From Paludibacter sp. (GTDB taxonomy: Bacteria > Bacteroidota > Bacteroidia > Bacteroidales > Paludibacteraceae): a stretch of 64,000 nucleotides of DNA. The position numbers were made by a program, and so were the translations under genes. Shown one piece after another: positions 45,869 through 54,804 of this stretch (positions within the stretch are counted from its first letter, which is position 1; every line of letters begins with the position of its first letter). The stretch lies in contig JARLGX010000010.1 of NCBI GenBank assembly GCA_031292575.1, positions 122,235-186,234 of the forward strand, written 5' to 3'. The notes under the pieces are model-generated. The model was not told the DNA's origin. It saw only the letters and a list, made by a program, of their open reading frames with translations, and made no database searches.

Positions 45869-46426
45869 ATGGTATATAAATTCACAATCCTATCCGACGA
45901 GGTAGATAATTTTGTGCGGATAATAACGATTGATTCGGAAGCAACATTTTTCGATTTGCACAATGCAATTCTCGATTCGGTAGGTTATGAGAAAAATCAG
46001 ATGACATCCTTCTTTTTGTGCTCTGATAATTGGGAAAAGGGGCAAGAGGTAACTTTGGTGGAGATGGAATCAAGTTCGGAATACGACAATTTGATAATGG
46101 AAGATACGAAACTTGAAGAATTGTTGGTTGACGAAAATCAGAAATTACTTTACGTGTTTGATATGATGTCTGATAGAGTTTTCTTCATGGAGTTGACCGA
46201 TATTATTCCAAGAAAAAATTTAGATAAAGCTGAATGTATTACTTCCGAAGGAGACGCACCGATACAAATTATGGATGAAGAAGGAGTAGTAGCTGCCCCC
46301 AAAGTCAATACAGACGAGAACTTCTACGGCGATGAGGACTTTGAACTCGACGAATTGGATGAAGAGGGTTTTGGCGAAATGAACTTTGATGATAGTAGCC
46401 TCTTTGCCGAAGATCCTAAATTTTAG
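45869..46426 (+). CDS. pRiA4b ORF-3-like (PRiA4_ORF3 family) protein
   Basis: 185 aa. The N-terminal part matches the plasmid pRiA4b ORF-3 / IS1096 passenger fold: VYKFTILSDEVDNFVRIITIDSEATFFDLHNAILDSVGY, then SFFLCSDNWEKGQEVTL and LYVFDMMSDRVFFMEL. The last 60 residues are very acidic (EDFELDELDEEGFGEMNFDDSS). Despite the family name there is no transposase or plasmid gene nearby; in Bacteroidetes this is a chromosomal gene of unknown role. It ends in its own hairpin before miaA. Confidence 0.82.
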   Translation: MVYKFTILSDEVDNFVRIITIDSEATFFDLHNAILDSVGYEKNQMTSFFLCSDNWEKGQEVTLVEMESSSEYDNLIMEDTKLEELLVDENQKLLYVFDMMSDRVFFMELTDIIPRKNLDKAECITSEGDAPIQIMDEEGVVAAPKVNTDENFYGDEDFELDELDEEGFGEMNFDDSSLFAEDPKF

Positions 46427-46442
46427 TTTTAAAATATATTGA

Positions 46443-46485
46443 CAAAAAGACAGGGAATAAGCAGGAATTATTTTCTGTCTTTTTG
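46443..46485 (+). terminator. Intrinsic terminator before miaA
   Basis: CAAAAAGACAG (46443-46453) pairs with CTGTCTTTTTG (46475-46485). Confidence 0.75.
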
Positions 46486-46504
46486 TTTATAAGGCCATGC
46501 ATTA

Positions 46505-47464
46505 ATGAGTAAATCTGACGTTAATACAAATTCTCACCTGTCAAAACCCGACTGCCAACATGAAAGGCCGACTTTACTCGTTCTTTTGGGTCCGACCGGT
46601 GTGGGGAAAACGAATATCAGCTTGAATTTGGCCGTACATTTAGGTTGCCCGATAGTTTCGTCTGATTCACGCCAGTTTTATCGCGAATTGAAGATTGGAA
46701 CTGCAGCTCCAACCGATGAACAACTGAAAAAAGTCAAGCATTATTTTATTGGTTCTCATTCTATTCACGATGAATACAATGCCGGACAATATGAACAAGA
46801 TGCTATTCAATTGCTTGGCGAATTGTTTCAAAAGCATAAAGTGGTGATGTTGGTTGGTGGTTCTATGATGTATATTGATGCCGTTTGCAATGGCATGGAT
46901 GATATACCGACAGTGGATGCTCAAACCCGTACTTTTTGGCAAATCCAATATACAGATTTTGGTATTGAATTTATTCAAAATGAATTATTGAAACTTGATC
47001 CAGCTCATTACGGCGAAGTTGATTTGCAAAATCCAAAAAGAATTATTCATGCCCTGGAAGTTTGCAGCATGACTGGAAAACCCTATTCCGACCTACGAAC
47101 CGGACAACGAAAATTGCGCAATTTCAACATACTGAAAATAGGTTTGAATCGTCCGCGTCCGGAACTTTATGATCGCATTAATACCCGTGTAGACGAGATG
47201 ATGGACGAAGGGTTGCTTCTTGAAGCTAAGCAGTTTTATCAATTTAGAGAGCTTAATGCACTGAATACAGTTGGCTACAAAGAGCTTTTTGAGTATATGG
47301 ATGGTAATTGGACACTGGAATTTGCTGTGAATATGATAAAACAAGATACACGTCGATATGCAAAACGCCAACTGACTTGGTTCAATCGGGATAAAGAAAT
47401 CCTTTGGTTTCATCCCGAAGAGCTTGAATCGAAAATTGAATTAGTGGCTCAAAATTTAAAGTAA
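46505..47464 (+). CDS. miaA: tRNA dimethylallyltransferase MiaA
   Basis: 319 aa. P-loop GPTGVGKT at 29-36, DSRQFYRELKIGTAAPT (substrate region), VMLVGGSMMYIDAVCNGMDDIP and the C-terminal GYKELFEYMDG and QDTRRYAKRQLTWFNRD motifs are all present. It adds a dimethylallyl group to A37 of tRNAs reading UNN codons. Its stop directly abuts the murB start codon (no base between), so the two are coupled. Confidence 0.97.
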   Translation: MSKSDVNTNSHLSKPDCQHERPTLLVLLGPTGVGKTNISLNLAVHLGCPIVSSDSRQFYRELKIGTAAPTDEQLKKVKHYFIGSHSIHDEYNAGQYEQDAIQLLGELFQKHKVVMLVGGSMMYIDAVCNGMDDIPTVDAQTRTFWQIQYTDFGIEFIQNELLKLDPAHYGEVDLQNPKRIIHALEVCSMTGKPYSDLRTGQRKLRNFNILKIGLNRPRPELYDRINTRVDEMMDEGLLLEAKQFYQFRELNALNTVGYKELFEYMDGNWTLEFAVNMIKQDTRRYAKRQLTWFNRDKEILWFHPEELESKIELVAQNLK

Positions 47465-48475
47465 ATGAAAACAGCCTTACAAATTTCCTTACTTCCTTAC
47501 AACACTTTTGGCATTGATGTCAAAACTGATTTTTTTATTGAGTATGATTCGATAGCTGAATTGCAGGTAGCTTTGCAATCAGATATTGTGAAACAGAATC
47601 GCATTCTACATATTGGAGGAGGAAGTAATTTGTTGTTTTTGAAAGATTATAAAGGTGTCGTGCTTCATTCTGCTATTAAATCTATTGAGAAAGTGCGTGA
47701 AGATAGTGATTTCGTTTATCTGAAAGTTGGCTCGGGAGTTGTATGGGACGAATTAGTGGCGTATTGCGTCGAAAACGATTTGGGAGGAGTGGAGAATCTC
47801 TCGCTTATTCCGGGTGAGGTAGGCGCGTCGGCAGTACAGAATATCGGGGCTTATGGGGTGGAAGTGCAGGAGGCAATTGTGGAAGTGAACACTGTAGACG
47901 TAGAAACTGCCGTGATTCGTACATTTCCGAATCTAGCATGTTGCTACGGTTATCGCGATAGTATATTTAAAAATGAATTGAAAGGCAAGTATATCATTAC
48001 TTCTGTCTTATTTCGGTTAGACAAAAAACCAAATTTTCGACTGAGTTACCAGCATTTGGAAGAAGAAGTATTGAAAATTGGAAACGTGAATTTGCAAAAT
48101 GTACGTCAAACTATCGTTGCCATTCGCGAAAGTAAACTTCCAAACCCTAAAATAAGTGGGAATGCCGGTAGCTTTTTTATGAATCCGGTAATTTCAAAGA
48201 AACATTTCGTTTCGCTACAAGAAAAATATCCCAATATCCCTCATTATTATGTTTCTGAAACAGAAGAGAAAGTTCCTGCCGGATGGTTGATTGAACAGTG
48301 TGGCTGGAAAGGGAAACGTATTGGAAATGCCGCCGTTCACGATAAGCAAGCATTGGTTCTTGTAAACAAAGGTGGTGCGAGCGGCTCTGAAATTGTTTAT
48401 CTTGCAGAGCAAATTCAAATCTCGGTAAATGAAACATTCGGAATCGAGTTGAAACCAGAAGTAAATTATATTTAA
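47465..48475 (+). CDS. murB: UDP-N-acetylmuramate dehydrogenase MurB
   Basis: 336 aa, type I. FAD-binding features: LHIGGGSNLLFL and the GEVGASAVQNIGAYGVEV loop, CCYGYRDSIFKN (catalytic-region Tyr and Arg) and ISGNAGSFFMNP with the catalytic Ser, then GWLIEQCGWKGKRIG near the C-terminus. It reduces UDP-GlcNAc-enolpyruvate to UDP-MurNAc, the product also supplied by the AmgK/MurU bypass earlier in the window. Translationally coupled to miaA. Confidence 0.97.
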   Translation: MKTALQISLLPYNTFGIDVKTDFFIEYDSIAELQVALQSDIVKQNRILHIGGGSNLLFLKDYKGVVLHSAIKSIEKVREDSDFVYLKVGSGVVWDELVAYCVENDLGGVENLSLIPGEVGASAVQNIGAYGVEVQEAIVEVNTVDVETAVIRTFPNLACCYGYRDSIFKNELKGKYIITSVLFRLDKKPNFRLSYQHLEEEVLKIGNVNLQNVRQTIVAIRESKLPNPKISGNAGSFFMNPVISKKHFVSLQEKYPNIPHYYVSETEEKVPAGWLIEQCGWKGKRIGNAAVHDKQALVLVNKGGASGSEIVYLAEQIQISVNETFGIELKPEVNYI

Positions 48476-48532
48476 AAACCCCTAACCTCTGACTAAAATA
48501 ACTCCGTTTCCCTTTAGGGGATAGAGCTTTTT

Positions 48533-49588
48533 TTAATGAATTTTTCTTTCGTCAAGTTCTTTTCGGTATTTCTTAGCATTAACCTCATGTTCTGCCCAGG
48601 TTGTAGCAAATTTATGTTCACCATTCAGGGTTTCGGAAGCGCACATGTAAATATATTTGTGATGAACATAATTCAACACTGCGTCAATTCCATTTTCGGT
48701 AGCTACCCGAATTGGTCCAGGGGGTAATCCTGTGTTTAAATACGTGTTATAAGGTGATTTGGTGCGTAAATGACCAAACAGAATGCGTTTCAACCCGAAA
48801 TCATTCAATGCAAATTTTACAGTTGGATCGGCTTGAAGCGGCATACCTGCTTTCAGGCGATTAATGTAAAGTCCGGCTACCATCGGGCGGTCGTGTTTGT
48901 TGTTAGTTTCTTCTTCCACAATAGATGCCAATGTGGTTACCTGAGTTGGTGTAAGTGGAATGGCAGCTGCTTTGGCTTTTCGTTCGTTTGTCCAGAATTT
49001 GTTATACTCTTTATCCATTTTAGCAAAAAGTTCTTTTGCGTTTATATTCCAAAAAACTTCGTAGGTATTTGGAATAAAAAGTGAGATGGATGTGTTTGGA
49101 TTCAGATGGTACGAAGCCAGAAAAGCCGTATCGTTCAGCAGTTTTAAAATGCTGGTTGAGTCGGCCATTAATTCCGATCCTAGTCGGGCAGCCAATTGTT
49201 GCTTTGTGCGTATGTTGTTGAATGTGAGTTTAACTGGCGTTTGTCTGCCGCTTCGTAAAATGCGTATCAACTGGAAGTTATTCATGCCCAACCGGAGTGC
49301 ATATCGGCCTGAGCGAATTTTTCGGTCATAATGAAGCAATTTTGCCACTTGTCGGAACGATGACACATTAAGTACATTGGCATCTTTTTCCAAAATTTTT
49401 GTCACATCGTTAAACGTACTGCTATCGGGAATACATAAGTAAGCTTTTTCATGGGATCGGGGAAAGATATTAGGTGCAAACAAAATATAAGCAAAATACA
49501 GGAAAATAGCTAAACAGGCATAAATAAGCCATTTAACAGGTTTATTCATAGCTTTGTTTTGTTTTTTAGTTTTCTTTTTAGGTGTCAT
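48533..49588 (-). CDS. mltG: Endolytic transglycosylase MltG
   Basis: 351 aa. A basic N-terminus and one membrane anchor (VKWLIYACLAIFLYFAYILFAPNIF) precede a LysM-like region and the YceG catalytic domain with the active-site Glu in TLASIVEEETN, followed by VAGLYINRLKAGMPLQADPTV and YNTYLNTGLPPGPI. It cuts nascent glycan strands at the inner membrane and helps set their length. It is convergent with murB and has no operon partner. Confidence 0.95.
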   Translation of the reverse strand: MTPKKKTKKQNKAMNKPVKWLIYACLAIFLYFAYILFAPNIFPRSHEKAYLCIPDSSTFNDVTKILEKDANVLNVSSFRQVAKLLHYDRKIRSGRYALRLGMNNFQLIRILRSGRQTPVKLTFNNIRTKQQLAARLGSELMADSTSILKLLNDTAFLASYHLNPNTSISLFIPNTYEVFWNINAKELFAKMDKEYNKFWTNERKAKAAAIPLTPTQVTTLASIVEEETNNKHDRPMVAGLYINRLKAGMPLQADPTVKFALNDFGLKRILFGHLRTKSPYNTYLNTGLPPGPIRVATENGIDAVLNYVHHKYIYMCASETLNGEHKFATTWAEHEVNAKKYRKELDERKIH

Positions 49589-49754
49589 GGTTTTTTGAAA
49601 AGTTTCGTTTTATTTTAGTCTACAAAAATACGGATTTGTTTTGAAATAACTTAATGGAAATTTTTTAATTCAATCTATTTCAGTGTAAAATGCAGAATGT
49701 CAATTCAAAATAATTTTGAATCACGAATTGAGAATTATGAATTGAAAAAACGGT

Positions 49755-49785
49755 TTTGATAATCGAAAATTCCTTCCTATATTTG
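49755..49785 (+). promoter_or_regulatory. Consensus promoter of tRNA-Ser
   Basis: TTTG (49755-49758), exactly 19 bases, then TATATTTG (49778-49785): a perfect match to the Bacteroidetes housekeeping consensus, 20 bases before the tRNA. Confidence 0.85.
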
Positions 49786-49805
49786 CACCCGCAAAAGCGA
49801 AGTAT

Positions 49806-49895
49806 GGAAGTTTGGGTGAGTGGCTGAAACCACCAGTTTGCTAAACTGACGTACGGGCAACCGTACCACGAGTTCGAATCTCGTAGCTTCCGCCA
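49806..49895 (+). tRNA. tRNA-Ser (anticodon GCT)
   Basis: 90 nt with encoded CCA. Acceptor GGAAGTT pairs with AGCTTCC (one wobble), discriminator G. The anticodon loop is TTGCTAA (GCT), a long variable arm (GTACGGGCAACCGTAC) marks a type II tRNA, and the T arm carries GAGTTCGAATC. Confidence 0.96.
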
Positions 49896-49929
49896 AAACG
49901 TCGAAATCCAATGGGTTTCGACGTTTTTT
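49895..49929 (+). terminator. Intrinsic terminator of tRNA-Ser
   Basis: AAAACGTCGAAA (49895-49906) pairs with TTTCGACGTTTT (49916-49927). Confidence 0.88.
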
Positions 49930-49963
49930 GTTAATGTGATCTGACTCAATTGGGAATCAAATA

Positions 49964-49995
49964 ATTGATAATTGGGAATTAAAAGCGTATCTTTG
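49964..49995 (+). promoter_or_regulatory. Promoter of the DEAD-box helicase gene
   Basis: TATCTTTG at 49988-49995 (CA follows) with ATTG at 49964-49967, spacing 20. It lies 22 bases before the ATG at 50017. Confidence 0.6.
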
Positions 49996-50016
49996 CAACA
50001 TATTAATATATTTTCA

Positions 50017-51243
50017 ATGAAATTTGACGAACTTCCTCTTTGCGATGCTGTGTTAGACGGCTTGCAAGCTATGAATTTTAAAGAAGCCACTCCGGTTCAG
50101 GCCGAAACTATCCCCGTAATTTTACAAAAACGCGATGTAATTGCCTGCGCACAAACCGGAACAGGTAAGACAGCAGCTTTTATTTTACCACTTTTGCATA
50201 ATTTGCAATCGGTACCTCACGCCGAAGATAAGGTGAATGCCATTATCATGGCTCCAACCCGCGAGTTGGCACAGCAAATTGACCAACAAATGGAAGGCTT
50301 TTCGTATTTCACTTCGTTCTCGTCGGTAGCTGTGTATGGCGGTAATGACGCATCGGCCTGGGATACCCAGCGACGTGGATTGCAAAAAGGTGCCGATGTG
50401 GTTATTGCCACTCCGGGCCGACTGCTTTCGCATATCAACCTCTACGATATTGATTTTTCGCAGGTGAAATATTTTATTCTCGATGAAGCCGACCGTATGC
50501 TCGACATGGGTTTTTTCGACGACATTATGCAGGTGGTAAACCGCTTACCAAAAGACCGGCAAACTATTATGTTCTCGGCTACTATGCCTCCAAAAATCCG
50601 TTTGTTGGCCAAAACCATTCTGAACAATCCGGTTGAAGTAAAAATAGCCGTTTCCAAGCCGCCCGAAAGTATTATGCAGACTGCTTATATCTGCTACGAA
50701 GCCCAAAAACAAGCTATTATCCGCCATTTGTTTGTCGACCAGGAAGCCACGAAAGTGATTATCTTCTCGGGTTCTAAACTTAAGGTAAAAGAACTTTTCA
50801 AAACGTTCCGCCAAATGGGACTTTCGGTGGGCGAAATGCACTCCGACCTCGACCAGGTGCAACGCGACCACATAATGCACGAGTTTAAAAACAATCGTGT
50901 AAGTATTTTGGTGGCAACTGACATTGTATCGCGCGGTATCGATATCGACGATATTTCGCTGGTAATAAACTACGATGTGCCTCACGATGCTGAAGATTAT
51001 GTACACCGTATCGGTCGTACAGCGCGGGCCAGTGCCAAAGGGATGTCTATCACATTTGTATCGGAAGAAGAACAATATAAGTTCAAACAAATAGAACAGT
51101 TTCTCGAAAAAGACATTTATAAAATCCCGATGCCGGTAGAGTTGGGCGAAGCACCTGAATATAATCCGGAGAAAAATCGCTTTGGTCATAAAAAATTTGC
51201 TAAAGGAAAAGGGTCTTTCAATCGAAGAAAGCCGAATAAGTAA
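50017..51243 (+). CDS. DEAD/DEAH box RNA helicase
   Basis: 408 aa from the ATG at 50017; a longer frame from 49972 runs across the promoter and is not used. Q-motif region PVQAETIPVIL, motif I AQTGTGKT, Ia APTRELAQQ, II DEAD (ILDEADRML), III SAT, then IV-VI including VATDIVSRGIDIDD and HRIGRTAR are all present. The C-terminal tail is short and basic (GHKKFAKGKGSFNRRKPNK), as in RhlE-type helicases that act on rRNA or mRNA. Its codon use is more G/C-rich than that of its neighbours, in line with high expression. Confidence 0.96.
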   Translation: MKFDELPLCDAVLDGLQAMNFKEATPVQAETIPVILQKRDVIACAQTGTGKTAAFILPLLHNLQSVPHAEDKVNAIIMAPTRELAQQIDQQMEGFSYFTSFSSVAVYGGNDASAWDTQRRGLQKGADVVIATPGRLLSHINLYDIDFSQVKYFILDEADRMLDMGFFDDIMQVVNRLPKDRQTIMFSATMPPKIRLLAKTILNNPVEVKIAVSKPPESIMQTAYICYEAQKQAIIRHLFVDQEATKVIIFSGSKLKVKELFKTFRQMGLSVGEMHSDLDQVQRDHIMHEFKNNRVSILVATDIVSRGIDIDDISLVINYDVPHDAEDYVHRIGRTARASAKGMSITFVSEEEQYKFKQIEQFLEKDIYKIPMPVELGEAPEYNPEKNRFGHKKFAKGKGSFNRRKPNK

Positions 51244-51310
51244 ATTTACACAATTTCGATAGATAGAATGATTCAAAATCAGTCTGTCTATTGTTTTTAT
51301 AAACTTTGTG

Positions 51311-51318
51311 TAACTTTG
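51311..51318 (+). promoter_or_regulatory. Candidate -7 box of pabB
   Basis: TAACTTTG, 26 bases before the ATG at 51345, with a TTG about 17 bases upstream. Confidence 0.45.
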
Positions 51319-51344
51319 CGACCTCAAAGGATACAAAGTGCAAA

Positions 51345-52340
51345 ATGACAAAAGATTTCCCCTATAAACTGCTCGATAAGCAACAACTTTCTGAACAGAT
51401 AAACCGTTTGGCTGCATCCGGTACTCCTTTTCTTTTTGTTATTGACTACAAAGCAGAGCGTGGCTATGTTATCCGGCACGATGAATTGGATGAGCGTTTT
51501 ATTCGCTTTCAGTTCCTATCAACTAATCAGCTGATTAACCAATCAACCAATCAACCAATCAAATGGCAGGTCAACCCGCTTACTATCGAAAGCTATCAAC
51601 CCAAATTCGATTATGTAGTTGATCAGATTCGAAAGGGTAACTCATTTTTGACAAACCTTACGCAGCCCTCAGAAGTACAAACAAACCTATCGCTATTAGA
51701 TTTATTTCAGATAGGAACTGCAAAATATAAACTCTGGTTCAACGGATTGTTTACGGTGCTTTCGCCCGAAATATTTGTTCAAATTAACGGTCAGACCATT
51801 TCGTCTTTTCCTATGAAAGGTACTATCGATGCTTCTTTGCCAAATGCTCAGGAGCAAATTCTGAACGATCCTAAAGAGCGAGCCGAACATGCCACCATTG
51901 TGGATTTGATTCGAAATGATCTCAGTCTGGTGGCTACCAACGTGAAAGTAAAGCGTTACAAATATATCGATAAACTGACCACAAACAAGCAGGACTTGTT
52001 GCAGGTAAGCTCTGAAATAACCGGACATTTGCCAGAGAATTTTCGTGAGCAATTGGGAGATTTAGTGTTCCGATTGTTGCCGGCTGGCTCTATTTGTGGA
52101 GCACCCAAACAAAAAACACTTGAAATAATTGAACACGCCGAAGGATATGAACGTGGCTTTTATACCGGTATTTGCGGTTGGTTCGACGGTAAAAACCTCG
52201 ATTCGGCAGTAATGATAAGGTTTATTGAACAAAAGGGCGATAAACTCATTTTTAAAAGTGGGGGTGGCATTACCTCCCAAAGTGAACTGATAAAAGAATA
52301 TGAAGAACTAATTCAGAAAGTATATGTACCTGTTCGTTGA
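51345..52340 (+). CDS. pabB: Aminodeoxychorismate synthase component I
   Basis: 331 aa from the ATG at 51345. It has the chorismate-binding fold without a glutamine amidotransferase domain: GNSFLTNLTQPS, FPMKGTIDASLPNAQEQILNDPKERAEHATIVDLIRNDLS, VSSEITGHLP, LLPAGSICGAPKQKTLEIIE and GFYTGICGWFDG. It aminates chorismate to 4-amino-4-deoxychorismate for folate. At 331 aa it is shorter than E. coli PabB (453 aa) because the N-terminal region is reduced. The downstream gene, a class IV aminotransferase, overlaps by 17 bases and completes the route to 4-aminobenzoate. Confidence 0.92.
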   Translation: MTKDFPYKLLDKQQLSEQINRLAASGTPFLFVIDYKAERGYVIRHDELDERFIRFQFLSTNQLINQSTNQPIKWQVNPLTIESYQPKFDYVVDQIRKGNSFLTNLTQPSEVQTNLSLLDLFQIGTAKYKLWFNGLFTVLSPEIFVQINGQTISSFPMKGTIDASLPNAQEQILNDPKERAEHATIVDLIRNDLSLVATNVKVKRYKYIDKLTTNKQDLLQVSSEITGHLPENFREQLGDLVFRLLPAGSICGAPKQKTLEIIEHAEGYERGFYTGICGWFDGKNLDSAVMIRFIEQKGDKLIFKSGGGITSQSELIKEYEELIQKVYVPVR

Positions 52341-52917
52341 ATCAATCAAACTAATAAACGGAGTATTTTACCGTCTTAAATTACATCAGGAACGCGTAAA
52401 TAAAGCATTTGAAACTTGTTTTCCTCAGTGCGAACCAATAAATCTTATTGAAAATCTGAGTCAATATGGTATTCCGCAGGATGGAATTTACAAATGCCGT
52501 ATAGTTTACGATGAAGATATTCATTCGGTGGAATTTACACCTTATGTGCGCCGCGAAATCCATTCGTTGAAATTGGTAGAAACTGAACTTGAAAGCAGGA
52601 TTTACAAACTGGAAGACAGAAGTGGGTTTAATGCTGCCTTCGCTCAACGGGGCGACTGCGACGATGTGTTGCTGGTGAAAAATGGGCTGTTAACTGATAC
52701 TTCTTATTGTAATATAGCCCTTTTTGATGGTGAAAATTGGTATACCCCACGCATTCCTTTATTGTATGGAGTTAACCGTACAGAATTATTATCACAAAAA
52801 CTGTTGATAGAGGAAGATATAAAACCTGATGACCTTGTGAACTTTCAGCGAATCAGATTGTTTAATGCTCTGATAGAGTTTGGCGAAATGGAGTTGGATG
52901 TTTCAGTAATTCATTGA
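52324..52917 (+). CDS. pabC: Class IV aminotransferase, probable aminodeoxychorismate lyase
   Basis: 197 aa, short for the family (about 270 aa). N-terminal FVESIKLINGVFYRLKLHQERV, the candidate PLP lysine in IYKLEDR, the ADC-lyase-like DDVLLVKNGLLTDTSYCNIALF and YTPRIPLLYGVNRTELL motif are present. It would release pyruvate from aminodeoxychorismate to give 4-aminobenzoate. Its 17-base overlap with pabB supports that role over a branched-chain aminotransferase. The short length means it lacks part of the usual N-terminal domain, which appears to be normal in Bacteroidetes PabC. Confidence 0.85.
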   Translation: MYLFVESIKLINGVFYRLKLHQERVNKAFETCFPQCEPINLIENLSQYGIPQDGIYKCRIVYDEDIHSVEFTPYVRREIHSLKLVETELESRIYKLEDRSGFNAAFAQRGDCDDVLLVKNGLLTDTSYCNIALFDGENWYTPRIPLLYGVNRTELLSQKLLIEEDIKPDDLVNFQRIRLFNALIEFGEMELDVSVIH

Positions 52918-52997
52918 TAATATTATTAAAGTCGTCAATTTTATAGAGGTTTGATTTAGAATTGAAAGAAAAATAATATAAAAAATATCACTTTGTA

Positions 52998-53028
52998 TTT
53001 GTGAGTTTAAAAATTTGCTGTATCTTTG
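52998..53028 (+). promoter_or_regulatory. Promoter of the leucine operon
   Basis: TTTG (52998-53001), exactly 19 bases, TATCTTTG (53021-53028): full consensus. Transcription should begin near 53035, 14 bases before the leader peptide start. Confidence 0.85.
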
Positions 53029-53048
53029 CAGGACTTTAAAAAAGAACA

Positions 53049-53111
53049 ATGAACAAGAATTTCTTACATATCCTCCTACTCGGTATTATTATTCTCTTGC
53101 AGAACAAGTAG
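53049..53111 (+). CDS. Leucine/isoleucine-rich leader peptide
   Basis: 20 codons from an ATG at 53049 to TAG at 53109. Six of the 20 residues are Leu (codons TTA, CTC, CTA, CTC, CTC, TTG) and four are Ile, clustered in the stretch LHILLLGIIILL. It starts about 14 bases after the predicted transcription start and lies directly upstream of a terminator and leuA. This is the classic layout of attenuation leader peptides, in which ribosome stalling on scarce charged tRNA decides whether the terminator forms. Too short for routine gene calling. Confidence 0.88.
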   Translation: MNKNFLHILLLGIIILLQNK

Positions 53112-53118
53112 AAGTGAG
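53111..53118 (+). promoter_or_regulatory. Antiterminator left arm of the leu attenuator
   Basis: GAAGTGAG begins on the last base of the leader stop codon and is an exact complement of CTCACTTC (53159-53166), which forms part of the terminator's left arm and loop. Pairing of these two excludes the terminator hairpin. Confidence 0.8.
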
Positions 53119-53150
53119 TATGGTATGTAAATAATTCAATGAATATATAT

Positions 53151-53186
53151 AGAGCCTTCTCACTTCGGTGTGGAAGGCTCTTTTTT
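53151..53186 (+). terminator. Leu operon attenuator terminator
   Basis: AGAGCCTTC (53151-53159) pairs with GAAGGCTCT (53173-53181), extended by CAC-TTCG-GTG, and followed by T6. It ends about 120 bases before leuA. The bases from 53187 to 53305 show no other gene. Confidence 0.92.
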
Positions 53187-53305
53187 GTAACAACCAACTC
53201 CTAAAGAGGGAACGAGGTTAAGAAATAAAAAATACGGTTACAAATTTAATAACGAGGATCTTATTCCCCTTTAGGGGGTAGGAGTCAATTTTAAAATAGA
53301 AGAAT

Positions 53306-54799
53306 ATGGATAGATTATTTATCTTTGACACCACTTTACGCGATGGCGAACAGGTTCCGGGTTGCCAGTTGAACACTATTGAAAAAATTCAGGTAGCAAA
53401 GGCACTCGAAAGTTTAGGTGTAGATGTAATTGAAGCAGGTTTTCCTATCTCCAGTCCGGGCGATTTTAACTCGGTAGTAGAGATTTCGAAAGCCGTTACC
53501 TGGCCTACGATTTGCGCGTTAACACGTGGTGTGCAAAAAGATATTGACGTAGCCGCCGAAGCACTCCAATATGCTAAAAACAAGCGAATTCATACAGGTA
53601 TCGGCACATCGGAGTTTCACATTAAACATAAATTTAATTCCAATCAGGAGGAAATTCTTGAACGTGCTATTGCTGCAGTAAAATATGCAAAGAAATACGT
53701 GGAAGATGTCGAATTTTATTGTGAAGATGCTGGTCGTACGGATAATGTATATTTGGCCCGTGTGGTGGAAGCTGTTATTAAAGCTGGAGCTACGGTGGTA
53801 AACATCCCTGATACAACAGGATATTGTTTGCCATGGGAGTTTGGCGATAAAATCAAGTTTTTGATGGAAAATGTGAAAGGAGTTCACAATGCAATTATCT
53901 CCACACACTGTCATAACGATTTGGGAATGGCTACAGCCAATACTATTTCAGGTGTCATGAATGGAGCCCGTCAGGTGGAGGTAACCATGAACGGTATTGG
54001 TGAGCGTGCAGGCAATACTTCGCTCGAAGAAGTGGCTATGATTTTAAAATGTCACAAATCATTGAATATCGAAACCCAAATTAATACACAAAAAATATAT
54101 TCTACCAGTCGGTTGGTTTCAGGTTTAATGAATATGCCTGTTCAGGCAAATAAAGCCATAGTTGGTCGCAATGCTTTTGCTCACTCGTCCGGAATTCATC
54201 AGGATGGTGTGTTGAAAAATCGTGAAAGTTATGAAATTATGGATCCTAAAGATGTTGGTATTGATCAAAATTCGATTGTATTGACAGCCCGCAGCGGACG
54301 CGCAGCGTTGAAACATCGGTTAAGTGTTTTAGGGGTGGAAGTTGAAAACGGTAAATTGGATGAAATCTATGAAGGTTTTTTGAAACTTGCCGATAAGAAA
54401 AAAGATATCAACGACGATGATGTATTGTTGCTTGCCGGAATGGAACGTGCCGAAAAACAACGTATTAAACTGGACTATTTGCAGGTAACTTCCGGAGTGG
54501 GAGTGAAGGCTGTTGCAAGTATCGGGTTGATTATTGCAAATGAAAAATTTGAAGCTGCTGCTTCCGGAAACGGACCTGTAGATGCTGCCATAAAAGCGTT
54601 GAAGGAAATAATCAAACGAGAAATGACTTTGCAGGAATTCACCATTCAGGCTATCAATAAAGGAAGTGATGATATGGGCAAAGTTCATATGCAGGTTGAG
54701 TATAATGGTGCTGTTTACTATGGCTTTGGTGCTAATACCGATATTGTTGCTGCTTCTGTGGAGGCTTATATAAATGCTATTAATAAATTTGTGAAATAA
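53306..54799 (+). CDS. leuA: 2-isopropylmalate synthase
   Basis: 497 aa. The TIM-barrel part begins [17 protein letters not shown] (metal and 2-oxoacid binding), with [12 protein letters not shown], a feature of true LeuA, then [38 protein letters not shown]. The C-terminal regulatory (LeuA dimer) domain starts at about 385 and keeps the Gly-rich loop SGNGPVDAA, so leucine feedback is likely. It condenses acetyl-CoA with 2-oxoisovalerate. First structural gene after the attenuator. Confidence 0.96.
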   Translation: MDRLFIFDTTLRDGEQVPGCQLNTIEKIQVAKALESLGVDVIEAGFPISSPGDFNSVVEISKAVTWPTICALTRGVQKDIDVAAEALQYAKNKRIHTGIGTSEFHIKHKFNSNQEEILERAIAAVKYAKKYVEDVEFYCEDAGRTDNVYLARVVEAVIKAGATVVNIPDTTGYCLPWEFGDKIKFLMENVKGVHNAIISTHCHNDLGMATANTISGVMNGARQVEVTMNGIGERAGNTSLEEVAMILKCHKSLNIETQINTQKIYSTSRLVSGLMNMPVQANKAIVGRNAFAHSSGIHQDGVLKNRESYEIMDPKDVGIDQNSIVLTARSGRAALKHRLSVLGVEVENGKLDEIYEGFLKLADKKKDINDDDVLLLAGMERAEKQRIKLDYLQVTSGVGVKAVASIGLIIANEKFEAAASGNGPVDAAIKALKEIIKREMTLQEFTIQAINKGSDDMGKVHMQVEYNGAVYYGFGANTDIVAASVEAYINAINKFVK

Positions 54800-54804
54800 G
54801 TAAT

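Noticed and set aside
45869..46426. Mobile-element or plasmid gene because of the pRiA4b/IS1096 family name
   Set aside because: The neighbourhood is core chromosome and no transposase or repeats are present; the name reflects the first member only.
50545..51417. 290-codon open frame on the minus strand
   Set aside because: It lies wholly opposite the DEAD-box helicase gene, whose motifs are intact; the antisense translation has no family features.
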